The notes under the pieces were generated by a model. The model was not told the origin of the DNA. It made no database searches and worked only from the letters and a program-made list of their open reading frames with translations. Position numbers and translations under genes: made by a program. From Candidatus Obscuribacter sp. (GTDB lineage: Bacteria > Cyanobacteriota > Vampirovibrionia > Obscuribacterales > Obscuribacteraceae): a stretch of DNA of 64,000 nt. The stretch is from assembly GCA_021772095.1 (NCBI GenBank), contig JADYXR010000139.1:1-64000 (forward strand). Direction: 5' to 3'. Positions 29,204 through 37,891 of this stretch are shown here, piece after piece (positions within the stretch are counted from its first letter, which is position 1; every line of letters starts with the position of its first letter).

Positions 29204-29938
29204 GTGAGAAGAACTGACTTCATTCTACCGAAGGTTGTTTGCCGAATGGGTAAATCCACCCCCGATGGTGAAAAACCGCCCTACATTCAGACGCAGCGGC
29301 AATACTTCGATGAGCGAGTCGATTTCTTTCGTGCACCTGTGCCGGCTGCGATTCAAGCACGAACGCGCCGAATCGTGGAAAGTGCAGGGCTCCGTGAAAA
29401 ATCTCGGGTTCTGGATGTCGGAACCGGCGTTGGCGTTTTGGTCGCTCACTTTCTGGAATTCGGTGTGAGTCAGGAAAATATCGTCGGGCTCGATCTTTCT
29501 CAAGAGATGTTACGCGGTGCCAAAAGCCGATTTCCTGACGTGTTTTTCTGCCAATCTGACATCGCTGACGTGGGTTTGCCGCTGCCGAAAGAATTTCCTG
29601 CAAATATAGAGTGCTTTGATGTTGTTTTCTTCAATGCTTGTTTCGGGAATATGTGGAATCAGCAAGAGGCCGTGATGGCAGCGGTCAGATTGCTGGATGC
29701 TGAGGGCCTAATTGTTATCAGTCATCCCTTGGGCGCGCGCTTCGTCGACTCTCTTCGTCGCAATGAGCCGCACATCGTCCCGCACCAATTACCAGAGCGA
29801 GAAAAGTTGGAGGCGTTATGTTCGGAATCGAATCTCGCAGTCGTTTCGGCTGACATTCAGGACGATTTTTATCTGGTTATTTTGAGAAAGAAAGCGGAAT
29901 GGCTAGAAACCGCAAATGGAACGGCTCACAACGAGTAA
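29204..29938 (+). CDS. Class I SAM-dependent methyltransferase
   Basis: A 244-residue Rossmann methyltransferase: motif I VLDVGTGVGVLVAHFLEFG near residue 67, the acidic end of beta-2 in VGLDLSQEMLRGAKSRF, FCQSDIADVGLP for the adenine loop, and the post-motif FDVVFFNACFGNMWNQQEAV. The C-terminal part AEGLIVISHPLGARFV is ordinary. It resembles ubiquinone- or arsenite-type class I enzymes in general only, and the substrate is unknown. The GTG start has GAGGA about 10 nt upstream; an ATG 14 codons in (29246) is the alternative. The next gene starts 15 nt downstream, so the two are likely co-transcribed. Confidence 0.85.
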   Translation: MRRTDFILPKVVCRMGKSTPDGEKPPYIQTQRQYFDERVDFFRAPVPAAIQARTRRIVESAGLREKSRVLDVGTGVGVLVAHFLEFGVSQENIVGLDLSQEMLRGAKSRFPDVFFCQSDIADVGLPLPKEFPANIECFDVVFFNACFGNMWNQQEAVMAAVRLLDAEGLIVISHPLGARFVDSLRRNEPHIVPHQLPEREKLEALCSESNLAVVSADIQDDFYLVILRKKAEWLETANGTAHNE

Positions 29939-29953
29939 AGGAATCGCAAACAC

Positions 29954-32650
29954 ATGCGCGAAGATGAAAAAGAGAGACCGATGCCGCAGTTGGGAAGCAC
30001 GCCAGCTGCACCCACTGAAAAGCCGGACTTGAAGCGACGAATTCTCGAATCGAAGCAAAGAATTTTGTCCGGAATGAAAGGCAGGTACACGGGTGAGGAG
30101 ACCTCGCGCTGGTTGACCAGCATTGAGGAGAATCCAAAGAGTGCAGAAGAAACCATTACAATCGGCGGGCTAGTCGATGAATCGCGGCTGTCCATGCCGG
30201 CTTTGCTCGACTTGCTCTTCGACCATTTGCAGCGATATACGTTTGAGCTGAACAAAGTCGCGACCGATCCGGATATGAAGATCAACTGCGAGCGCCCGAC
30301 CAACTGGAACGAGAAGGTCGAGTATTTGACCAAGACGCGCTTCATGAGAGGGCATTTGTCGACGCGCCACTGGTCTTTTATTGTTTATGCCGAAGAGTCT
30401 AAAGCCGACGGTTATTTCGTGCCGACCGACTTCCTGGTGGGGTTTTCGCCGGGTGCGGATTTTGCTCCTTATATAACCGTGCAGCGGATGCCCAGCGCTG
30501 GTGACGATATCATCTGGGGCATCGAAAAGAAAATATTGTCCAGTGTCGAGGTGCCGAGACTGGCTCGGCGACTGATTACTCAGCTCGTCAAAGTGTGCAC
30601 GGGTGAAGCGTCGTCGGACGATAAATTTACGTTTTCCAGCTCCGAGTCTGTGGTTCAGCCGCAAGCGTCGGTGGACAGAAGTTATGAGTTTGAACTGGAA
30701 GGTCAGAATCTCGGGGGCGGGAGCGGAAATAAAGAGACTCGATCGCAGAAATTGAAACGATTGATGGAAGATTCGGCTCGTCAGGAAGAGGCGGATCGGG
30801 CTGCCGGCATAGGTTTTACGAAACGCCCGGTGACTGTGGCAGAACGTCCGACCGCTGAAAGCGGAGTGTTTCAGGCACCCGGCAACGGGCATGGAGTGCC
30901 AAGCTCGTCCGGGACCTCTTCGACCACCGCTTCCGGCGCGTTTTCAGCATCAGCTCCGCCTTTTCAAGGTTTTGTGCCGCCCGGTCAAACGGCGTTACCG
31001 ACCGCGCCAGGCGCGATGGGGCAGTCCGGAGTTCATTCTCCAGGCTCGATCGGACAATCTGGTATTCACTCGGCACCGGGTCAGGCTCCAGGTGCGATCG
31101 GGCAATCGGGTGTCCTCTCCGGCGGACCTCCTGGTTTGCTCAGTCAATCAGGAGTTCATTCAGGAGCGGCTCAACCGCCCGGTGGTTTTGGGCAATCGGG
31201 AGTTCACTCGGCCCCAGGACAGCCTCCAGGTGCACTTGGCCAGACCGCACCTCCAGGTGCGCTCGGGCAAATGATGCCACCGGGCGGACTTGGTGCCCCT
31301 GGCGGTCCACCGCCAGGATTCGGTATGCCCGGACCACCACCGGGATTGAATCAGAATGCGCCTCCCGGTCCTCCAGGCTTGTTGCAACCGCCCGGCGGTT
31401 TGTCTATGGGGCAGGCACCAAGCAGCTTGAGCGGGCCGCCGCCAGGATTTGGTGACGGTGCTCCGAGTAATTTAAGTGGGCCGCCGCCAGGTTTTGGCGA
31501 AGGTGCTCCGCCCAGTCTCTTGACTGGAGGGGCTCCCGGTGGGCTTTCCAGCGAACGCAATCCGGTTGTTCCACCTGAGCCGCCGGCTATGCGCCCGCCA
31601 GGAGCGCTGTTTGGCGGTGGACAGGCAGCGGAACGCGGACGTGTCAATCCTGCTTTGTTGCCGGAGGAATCCGGCATGCATAAGTCGATGTCCGGCGATT
31701 CGGCAGCTGACGCGCCGGCGCCATGGGCGAACATGAATATGTCGAGATCTGTGACTGCCAGCCAGGAAATGCAAGTTCCTTCTCTCAGTGACGTGACCCG
31801 TCCTCCGGCAGAAGCGGCGGCTGCGCCTGAAGCTCCAGCGCCCGGGTTTGCCGCGCCGGCCCCTCCAGCGTTTGCGCAACCGGCTCAGGAAGCCGAACCG
31901 GAAGCGGAGCCCGCAGCTGAATATACAGAGTCCGGCTATGAAGAGCCTGCATACGAGCAGCCTGCATACGAGCAGCCTGCGGACGAAGAAGAGCCGGCAT
32001 ACGAAGAGCCTGCCGCTGAAGAGGCTGCATCCTACGAGGAACCGGCTTTCGAAGAGACCGCGTATGAAGAACTTGCGTCTGAAGAGCCACCGTCTGAAGA
32101 GCCACCGGCTCCTCCACTACCGCCAGTGCTGCCTGCTCCGGCCGCTCCGGTAGCGCCACCATCATTGGAGGGCACCGTGCCTTCAAGAGGCGGAGGATTA
32201 GCTGGTTTAGTTCGCAGAACAGCTCTGCACGACTCGGCTCCGCCGTCTCCCAGAAAGGATTCGGCGCCGGCAGTGCAAGTTGATTTTGGTTCTGCGGATC
32301 CGGATCCACCGGCGCCGACGCCATCTCCAGTTCCAAGTGGTGTGAAACCGACTTTGCAGTCTTTGCTCCAGAGCACGTCCGATCACCGTTTGCCGGTCAT
32401 TCCAGCGGTTCCATCCAATCCTGATGAGATTACGAAGATGGTCGATGACGCTCAGAAAAGCGCTCTGGGCAACATCTCCGGCATCATCCAGGAATTGGAC
32501 AAAGCGATTAAGTCGCTGCAGGAAGCGGGCGTGGAAGCCATGCAAGGCGGCAATTTTGAATCAGTGCAACTGGTTATGGAAAATACAAAACGCCTGAAAG
32601 CCACTAAAGACAGGCTCAATCTTCTACTGGACGAAATTTCCGTGATCTAG
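29954..32650 (+). CDS. Large Pro/Gly/Glu-rich repeat protein of unknown function
   Basis: An 898-residue protein with two recognisable ends and a low-complexity middle. Residues 1-215 form a folded region (LLDLLFDHLQRYTFELNKVA, HWSFIVYAEE, DIIWGIEKKILSSVEVPRL) that I do not recognise. Residues 330-480 hold repeats of the type GQSGVHSAPGQ and GALGQ, then GPPPGFGxGAP, and 650-720 carry EPAYEQPAYE-like acidic repeats. The final 90 residues are predicted helical (ISGIIQELDKAIKSLQEAGV and so on). It has no signal peptide or membrane segment. The layout suggests an intrinsically disordered scaffold, perhaps for condensates or complexes. It follows the methyltransferase gene by 15 nt. Confidence 0.8.
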   Translation: MREDEKERPMPQLGSTPAAPTEKPDLKRRILESKQRILSGMKGRYTGEETSRWLTSIEENPKSAEETITIGGLVDESRLSMPALLDLLFDHLQRYTFELNKVATDPDMKINCERPTNWNEKVEYLTKTRFMRGHLSTRHWSFIVYAEESKADGYFVPTDFLVGFSPGADFAPYITVQRMPSAGDDIIWGIEKKILSSVEVPRLARRLITQLVKVCTGEASSDDKFTFSSSESVVQPQASVDRSYEFELEGQNLGGGSGNKETRSQKLKRLMEDSARQEEADRAAGIGFTKRPVTVAERPTAESGVFQAPGNGHGVPSSSGTSSTTASGAFSASAPPFQGFVPPGQTALPTAPGAMGQSGVHSPGSIGQSGIHSAPGQAPGAIGQSGVLSGGPPGLLSQSGVHSGAAQPPGGFGQSGVHSAPGQPPGALGQTAPPGALGQMMPPGGLGAPGGPPPGFGMPGPPPGLNQNAPPGPPGLLQPPGGLSMGQAPSSLSGPPPGFGDGAPSNLSGPPPGFGEGAPPSLLTGGAPGGLSSERNPVVPPEPPAMRPPGALFGGGQAAERGRVNPALLPEESGMHKSMSGDSAADAPAPWANMNMSRSVTASQEMQVPSLSDVTRPPAEAAAAPEAPAPGFAAPAPPAFAQPAQEAEPEAEPAAEYTESGYEEPAYEQPAYEQPADEEEPAYEEPAAEEAASYEEPAFEETAYEELASEEPPSEEPPAPPLPPVLPAPAAPVAPPSLEGTVPSRGGGLAGLVRRTALHDSAPPSPRKDSAPAVQVDFGSADPDPPAPTPSPVPSGVKPTLQSLLQSTSDHRLPVIPAVPSNPDEITKMVDDAQKSALGNISGIIQELDKAIKSLQEAGVEAMQGGNFESVQLVMENTKRLKATKDRLNLLLDEISVI

Positions 32651-32708
32651 TCGATCGGCTCGATGCTCGTTTTTGAATGAATACGAGCGTTTAAATCATC
32701 TGAAAAAC

Positions 32709-32743
32709 AAAACTGCCGAGCGCAATGCCCGGCAGTTTTAATA
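32709..32743. terminator. Bidirectional terminator between the repeat-protein gene and tRNA-Ser
   Basis: A perfect 10-bp stem (AAAACTGCCG with CGGCAGTTTT) encloses an 11-nt loop. T-rich ends on both strands let it stop the plus-strand gene and the minus-strand tRNA transcript, which ends immediately beside it. Confidence 0.8.
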
Positions 32744-32833
32744 CGGAGAGGGTGGGATTCGAACCCACGGTACAGTTTTTGACCGTACAACTTCTTAGCA
32801 GGAAGCCGCTTTCGACCACTCAGCCACCTCTCC
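32744..32833 (-). tRNA. tRNA-Ser (anticodon GCU)
   Basis: Read on the minus strand, the 90-nt gene begins GGAGAGGTGGCTGAGTGG and pairs its 7-bp acceptor stem GGAGAGG with CCTCTCC at the other end. The anticodon stem GCTTC/GAAGT surrounds the loop CTGCTAA, giving anticodon GCT. A long variable arm (TTGTACGGTC...GTACC) marks it as serine. The T loop reads GGTTCGAATCC. The discriminator is G, and CCA is not encoded. It reads AGC and AGU codons. Confidence 0.96.
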
Positions 32834-32888
32834 GGGTCAATCTGAGGTCTAAAGTATATGATAGCAGGCGAAAAAAGGATCTTTTGCG

Positions 32889-33809
32889 TTACAGAATGCC
32901 AAGCACGACAATTTTTATCCAATAAAAACAAATCGGTCCGGCAAACAAGAGACTATCTCCGCGATCGAGAAATCCGCCGTGTCCCGGAATCATGTTGCTG
33001 GAGTCCTTCATGCCGGCGTCGCGCTTGATTAGCGACTCTGCAAGGTCGCCAAGCTGGGCGGCAATCGAGACGACAAAGCCCATGATTGGTGCTTGCCAGA
33101 GATTGCCCTGAAATGGACGAGATGGAAACAGGAAATTGTCTGAGAAATAAACCACTACAGTTGCCCAAAAAACCGCGGAGAGCAGCCCACCAAGCGCACC
33201 TTCGACAGTCTTCTTGGGACTGATTTCAGGATGCAAAGGCGTCTTGCCAAGTTTTTTTCCAAAATAATAAGCCATGACATCTGTCGCCCAGATGATAAAG
33301 AGACTCACCCAGAGATACGCCAAACCTGGCTGCTGCAGTGGGTTTGTGATGCTCTCCGATCCGGCTGGTCCGATGTTGCGAAGGAGGATCAAGTGACTCG
33401 GCATCCAGCCCACGTAGAGAAATCCGAGGATGGTCGAGGCGATATCAGCGATGGTGGCAGGCGGTCTTTCGCTGCGCAGCACAAGGCGGAAAAATGAGAT
33501 GCAAAGCCCTACAGTGAGGACGATCGGATAGTGCGAGAGCGGGAATGTTTCCGGTAAATGGACGCCGGGAAATTTTGGTAATGAAGCCAAAACGATGAAG
33601 GCAATTGTCATGCCATAAACAATTCTGACCGATGGTTTGTAGCCCTTGGCCTGCGCCATTGAAATGAATTCTTTCGCGCCCAGAACGCAACCGATGCCAA
33701 GCAATGTGGAAAACAGCAATCCGCCTGTCATGACGGCTCCCACTGCCGTCAGGCAGAGTGCCCAACCGTAGGCGATGCGCTTCCATTCTGATTTACCGAA
33801 AAGCTTCAT
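32889..33809 (-). CDS. cdsA: Phosphatidate cytidylyltransferase
   Basis: A 306-residue polytopic membrane enzyme that makes CDP-diacylglycerol from phosphatidic acid and CTP, the entry to bacterial phospholipids. The C-terminal signature is clear: LIKRDAGMKDSSNMIPGHGGFLDRGDS, with conserved Asp residues and PGHGG. DVMAYYFGKKLGKTPL and ISPKKTVEGALGG precede it. About eight hydrophobic segments are visible. Its ATG overlaps the stop of the YibE/F gene by 4 nt, so the two are translationally coupled. Confidence 0.95.
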   Translation of the reverse strand: MKLFGKSEWKRIAYGWALCLTAVGAVMTGGLLFSTLLGIGCVLGAKEFISMAQAKGYKPSVRIVYGMTIAFIVLASLPKFPGVHLPETFPLSHYPIVLTVGLCISFFRLVLRSERPPATIADIASTILGFLYVGWMPSHLILLRNIGPAGSESITNPLQQPGLAYLWVSLFIIWATDVMAYYFGKKLGKTPLHPEISPKKTVEGALGGLLSAVFWATVVVYFSDNFLFPSRPFQGNLWQAPIMGFVVSIAAQLGDLAESLIKRDAGMKDSSNMIPGHGGFLDRGDSLLFAGPICFYWIKIVVLGIL

Positions 33810-35257
33810 TTCTGCTTTTCCGACATAAGTTTTGCTGCTGCCAACGCAGTCAAAGGAATCGTGAGAGTTAAACCAAGGCTGCCACTGAGCGCTGATGCGA
33901 CCTCAGTTGCAAACAAATCCAGATTTAGCAGTTTGATGGTAGGCATCTGCGTAGCCAGGAGAAGTAGTGGCAGGGCGCTGCCCGCGTAAGCGAGTATCAG
34001 CGTGTTGGTCATTGTACCCATGATATCGCGGCCGACGTTCATTCCAGAATCATAGAGTTGTTTTGTTGTTAATTTAGTGTCCGTCTTTGCAACTTCGGCA
34101 ATCGAAGAGGCGATCGAAATTGCCACGTCCATGATCACGCCGAGCGCTCCTATCAACATGCCGGCTGCCAGTAAACCGCTGTAAAACGGCATCTGTTGGA
34201 CGAGGACGGAACCCCTGAGAATCTGCGCTTCTTCGCTCGATAAGCCGTTAAGAGGGCAGAGCTCGATTACGATATGAGCGGCCAGCCCGGCGACGATGAC
34301 ACCACCGACGGTGCCGATGATTGCCGACAGAGATTTTTTGGAGAAACCGCCGATTAGCATGATGCTGGTCGTTCCGGCCAGCAGGCAGATTCCGACAGCG
34401 GTGTAGAGCGGGTTATAGCCCTTCAAACTCATCGGCAAAAGGATATAACCGATCAAAAGAACTGTGGCGAGCAAACCAACTAGGGATTTGAAGCCTTTTT
34501 TGCCACCGAGGGCAAGGAAAGCGACCAGGAAAATTGCCAGGAGCCAGTATAGAACCGGCGCGCGGTGGTAGTCGCAAATGCTGACTTCGATCTTGCCGTC
34601 TTTGTTGGGCACCACTGCCAGTACCACTTCTTGACCCGGTGATACGGCCACGTTGAAGGCCGGGTTGTCTGTCAGTTCATGTGGTATCACGAACTCTTTG
34701 CCTTTCAGTTCGCCTTCGAGAACTTTGACGCGGACCATCTGATGTTCTGACACCATGCCCGTGTGCGCGTATAACTCCTGGTTGATTTTCGGTCTGGTGA
34801 TGGTGAGAACTTTTCCTATCACCATTTCTTCGTCGATTGAAGAACCTCCGAATACTGTGTCACCGCCGGCGGTGTCTGGCGTCGGTTTGTTTAAATCAGC
34901 CGAGTTGACGTCATCTTTGGATTCGCCTGATGGGCTGCCATCTTTGGGCTCGCCGGAATGAACTTGTTCGTTGGATTGGCCTGAAGGAACGGCGTCGCTC
35001 GCTTCATGCGGTTTGTTTAAACCGTTTGCTGAACTCTGTTCGGAAGCGACATCTTTCGAAGACGCCTTCTGTGAGCCGGTTTTTGCAGGTGTAATAACCT
35101 TTGTCGAGTCTGCCGCAGGAGCGGATGGCGCCGGTTTTGCAAACGCCGGCTGCCTTGATGTCGTCAGAGTAAAACCGAAAAGCACCGTATATAGTGCCGC
35201 CACAACTGCGACCAGAGCCGCTTTCTTCGGTGTGCCTGGTCTGTTATGCGCGTTCAA
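33806..35257 (-). CDS. YibE/F family membrane protein
   Basis: A 483-residue protein. An N-terminal signal anchor (AALVAVVAALYTVLFGFTL) is followed by a Ser/Lys/Asp-rich extracytoplasmic linker to about 140, a beta-rich domain (VRVKVLEGELKGKEFVIPH, VSPGQEVVLAVVP) and about eight transmembrane helices with the family motifs GKKGFKSLVGLLATVLLIGY, LNGLSSEEAQILRGS and GALGVIMDVAISIASSIAEV (with Asp), then DIMGTMTNTLILAYAGSALP. YibE/F proteins are suspected transporters, but the substrate is not established. The gene lies 7 nt after ruvB and overlaps cdsA, so it sits in a four-gene unit with peptidase, ruvB and cdsA. Confidence 0.87.
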   Translation of the reverse strand: MNAHNRPGTPKKAALVAVVAALYTVLFGFTLTTSRQPAFAKPAPSAPAADSTKVITPAKTGSQKASSKDVASEQSSANGLNKPHEASDAVPSGQSNEQVHSGEPKDGSPSGESKDDVNSADLNKPTPDTAGGDTVFGGSSIDEEMVIGKVLTITRPKINQELYAHTGMVSEHQMVRVKVLEGELKGKEFVIPHELTDNPAFNVAVSPGQEVVLAVVPNKDGKIEVSICDYHRAPVLYWLLAIFLVAFLALGGKKGFKSLVGLLATVLLIGYILLPMSLKGYNPLYTAVGICLLAGTTSIMLIGGFSKKSLSAIIGTVGGVIVAGLAAHIVIELCPLNGLSSEEAQILRGSVLVQQMPFYSGLLAAGMLIGALGVIMDVAISIASSIAEVAKTDTKLTTKQLYDSGMNVGRDIMGTMTNTLILAYAGSALPLLLLATQMPTIKLLNLDLFATEVASALSGSLGLTLTIPLTALAAAKLMSEKQK

Positions 35258-35264
35258 TTACGCT

Positions 35265-36455
35265 TCAGTCCCCGTTTTCTGAGTCGGTTTCGGTTTCGTT
35301 AAACTCGAGCCGTAGTTGTTGGTTTTGCGTAGGAGTCAGACCGAGATGTTTGTACGCTCTGGCTGTGGCTACGCGACCGCGCGGCGTTCGTTGAATGAAA
35401 CCGGATTGGATGAGAAACGGCTCATAGACATCTTCCAGCGTTTCGTTATCTTCACCCAGAGTGACTGCGATTGTATCGATTCCAACCGGTCCACCCTCGT
35501 AATTGTTAATCAATATCTCTAAGAAGCGGCGGTCGGTGTTGTCCAATCCGAACATGTCCACCTGATATGACTCCAGCGCCTGAATCGCGAACGCCTCATC
35601 AATAGCGGTGATTCCTTGAAACTGGGTGAAGTCGCGAACCAGGCGGACCAGCCGGTTGGCAATCCGAGGCGTGCCGCGAGCACGAGAAGCAATCACCTTA
35701 ACGGCTGGAGCAGAAACCTGCACACCGAGCAGTTGAGAGGTTCTTGCCACGATCAGCGACAGTTCATCAATGTCATAAAATTCCAGACGGCATGCAAATC
35801 CGAAACGGTCGCGCAAGGCTTTGGAAATTCGCCCCGCTTTAGTCGTTGCGCCCACAAGAGTGAACTTCGGCAAAGGCAGTCGCATCGAGCGCGTCGCGTG
35901 ACCCTTGCCCGAAGTCAAATCAATTACAAAATCTTCAATAGCCGGGTACAGCAATTCTTCAGCCACTTTATTGAGGCGATGAATCTCGTCGATGAAAAGC
36001 ACGTCGCCCTGTTCCAGCTGGTGCACAAGCCCGACGATGTCGCGCGGACGCTCTAAGCTCGGTCCGCTGGTCATGTGAATGCGCGCGCCCATCTCGTTGG
36101 CAATCACGCGTGCCAGTGTGGTTTTGCCCAGTCCGGGCGGACCGTAAAGCAGAACGTGATCGATTGGCTCCTTGCGCGACTTCGCCGCCGAAATCGACAT
36201 CTTCAACATTGTCTTCAACCGCGTCTGACCGATGTATTCGTCCAGACTTTCCGGACGCAGCTGAATCTCCGCCTTCTTGTCGGAAGACGTTTCGCTGGTT
36301 GAGAGCACTGTCGTGCGTGGTGGTTTTTCGCTATCGCCTGCCATAAATGGGGTGATTGGACGCCCGCCGACCTCTGGTTGCCGAAACGTCGATGCCGTGT
36401 CGTTTCCGTCCGGTAGTTGCTGTCCTTGGCTCTGAATAATCGTCATCGCCGTCAT
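35265..36455 (-). CDS. ruvB: Holliday junction branch-migration ATPase RuvB
   Basis: A 396-residue AAA+ motor that drives Holliday junction migration with RuvA. Walker A GPPGLGKTT, Walker B VLFIDEIHRL, sensor 1 TLVGATTKAG, the Arg finger region ALRDRFGF and the C-terminal winged helix FIQRTPRGRVATARAYKHLG are all visible. The first 60 residues (to SSDKKAEIQLRP) form a low-complexity extension absent from most RuvB proteins, which start near the LRPESLDEYIGQ block. RuvA and RuvC are not in the window. It is 102 nt after the peptidase gene and 7 nt before yibE/F. Confidence 0.97.
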   Translation of the reverse strand: MTAMTIIQSQGQQLPDGNDTASTFRQPEVGGRPITPFMAGDSEKPPRTTVLSTSETSSDKKAEIQLRPESLDEYIGQTRLKTMLKMSISAAKSRKEPIDHVLLYGPPGLGKTTLARVIANEMGARIHMTSGPSLERPRDIVGLVHQLEQGDVLFIDEIHRLNKVAEELLYPAIEDFVIDLTSGKGHATRSMRLPLPKFTLVGATTKAGRISKALRDRFGFACRLEFYDIDELSLIVARTSQLLGVQVSAPAVKVIASRARGTPRIANRLVRLVRDFTQFQGITAIDEAFAIQALESYQVDMFGLDNTDRRFLEILINNYEGGPVGIDTIAVTLGEDNETLEDVYEPFLIQSGFIQRTPRGRVATARAYKHLGLTPTQNQQLRLEFNETETDSENGD

Positions 36456-36557
36456 TATCCCATCTTGATCGGCAACGACACTTGATTCTGAATCCTCATG
36501 AGATTTAACTCAAGTCGTTTTATATATGGAGAACGAATCCGCTTAACATGCACGCGC

Positions 36558-37697
36558 TTAAGGCTGCTGCCAAATCGGCTCTTCATAAGCCGGCAAACCA
36601 GCCGCCGGACGAGCCGCTTTGACGCCGTTAACAATCGCTTCGCTGACCAGAGCCTGACCAATCAGACAAAGTTGCGTCAAATCTTCTTCTATCTTTCCGA
36701 TCGACACGGCTATAGCCAGGTCGCCATCAAATATGGTGCAAGCCGGATAAACCACATCCGTCAAACCAGTTATACCGCTTTGTGCCAGCTTCTTGGCGGA
36801 GATCACATCCAGTGCCGCGTCAGTAACCATAACGATCAAAGTGGTATTGTCCACGGTGCCGGTTTTATTCTGCTCAGTTTGCGCTGAATTTTCTAAGGAC
36901 AAAACGGTTTCTCTCGATTGATCTTCACGAACCTCTTTCGACGGTTCGAGCGACGTCGACGCGGTGCCGGTCGTCTCCGACCCAGAGTTGGTCACGCTCG
37001 ACTCTTGCTCTAGTATCTTTTTCGTCGGTCCGAAACCCTGTCGCTTAGCGCCTTCTCGTATCATCAGTCCGGCGTCAGCTAAATCATTTTTGTCTGGCGC
37101 CGTGCGACAGCCCGCTAATATTTCCGTTCGCCCCTGGTTCCAAACATCTCCGAAGGCGTTGACCACGGCAAACGCCCAAATTGTGGCGCCACCAGTTGTG
37201 GTGCCGCTGGCGAAACCAAAACCGCCCCTCATCGCCTGTTTTATACCTAAAAGTTTTCCGACCGACGCGCCCGTTCCGGCGCCCACCGTGCCGTCTCTGT
37301 CGCAGGTGTTGACCGCCAGGAGGCACGCCATCTCTGCCATCTCGGCAGTTGGACGAACCGTCGAGTCGCCCACCGCGAGATCGAATATGGCAGCAGTTGG
37401 AACGTTCGGTATGTGTGTGACGCCGACGTCGAAACCTTTCTTCTGCTTCTCTAGATATTTCTGTACTCCGGCGACAGCCGCCAATCCGAAGCTGCTGCCA
37501 CCAGTCAAAAAGATGGCGTCGATTCGGGCACTTCGCACAATCGGATCGAGCGTGGAGAAATTCGCCGTCGCCGGCGCTGAGCCGCGCACGTCGGCAGCTG
37601 CCAGCGCCTCCTCGTCAAAAAGAAGAACGGTGCATCCGGTCAATGCCGTTTCGTCTTCATAGTGACCAATTCTAAAACCGCTTAATGAAAGAACCAT
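36558..37697 (-). CDS. P1/S58-family self-processing peptidase (DmpA/NylC type)
   Basis: A 379-residue N-terminal-nucleophile hydrolase. Conserved blocks are the N-terminal FRIGHYEDETALTGCTVLLF, IDAIFLTGGSSFGLAAVAGV, the Gly-rich TVGAGTGASVGKLLG and FASGTTTGGATIWAFAVVN. The predicted cleavage is between Asn284 and Thr285 (VDNTTLIVMVTDAAL), matching the Asn-Thr site of NylC, with Thr285 as the catalytic residue of the small subunit. A Ser/Thr/Glu-rich linker of about 60 residues (225-282) precedes the site and is not usual in the family. Family members act as D-aminopeptidases or oligoamide hydrolases; the substrate here is unknown. A -10 box lies 7 nt from the ATG. Confidence 0.88.
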   Translation of the reverse strand: MVLSLSGFRIGHYEDETALTGCTVLLFDEEALAAADVRGSAPATANFSTLDPIVRSARIDAIFLTGGSSFGLAAVAGVQKYLEKQKKGFDVGVTHIPNVPTAAIFDLAVGDSTVRPTAEMAEMACLLAVNTCDRDGTVGAGTGASVGKLLGIKQAMRGGFGFASGTTTGGATIWAFAVVNAFGDVWNQGRTEILAGCRTAPDKNDLADAGLMIREGAKRQGFGPTKKILEQESSVTNSGSETTGTASTSLEPSKEVREDQSRETVLSLENSAQTEQNKTGTVDNTTLIVMVTDAALDVISAKKLAQSGITGLTDVVYPACTIFDGDLAIAVSIGKIEEDLTQLCLIGQALVSEAIVNGVKAARPAAGLPAYEEPIWQQP

Positions 37698-37704
37698 AAA
37701 CCGT

Positions 37705-37710
37705 ATTATA
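37705..37710 (-). promoter_or_regulatory. -10 box next to the S58 peptidase start (possible leaderless mRNA)
   Basis: On the minus strand a perfect TATAAT ends 7 nt before the ATG, so transcription would begin at or next to the start codon. No ribosome site is present and the -35 region (around GAAAGT) is weak. Confidence 0.45.
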
Positions 37711-37778
37711 AAACGATCGGTGTAGGGACTTTCCGAATTGTTGAGAATTTCAATTTAAGGTGTGCGGCAACACCGACG

Positions 37779-37873
37779 AGTGCCGCCGTCAGAGTTTCGA
37801 CGGGCCGTCAGGGTTTCGACGTGCCGCCAGAGTTTCGTCCGGCCGCCAGACTTTCGACCCGTTGCCAGGCTAT
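37779..37873. repeat. Five copies of a 19-bp tandem repeat
   Basis: The unit is close to CGACGTGCCGCCAGAGTTT, in five head-to-tail copies with 2-6 changes each. It lies 19 nt beyond the 3' end of the giant FHA/HEAT gene. No coding frame or terminator-like stem is obvious in it. Confidence 0.8.
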
Positions 37874-37891
37874 CGATGCAGAGAACTCCGG

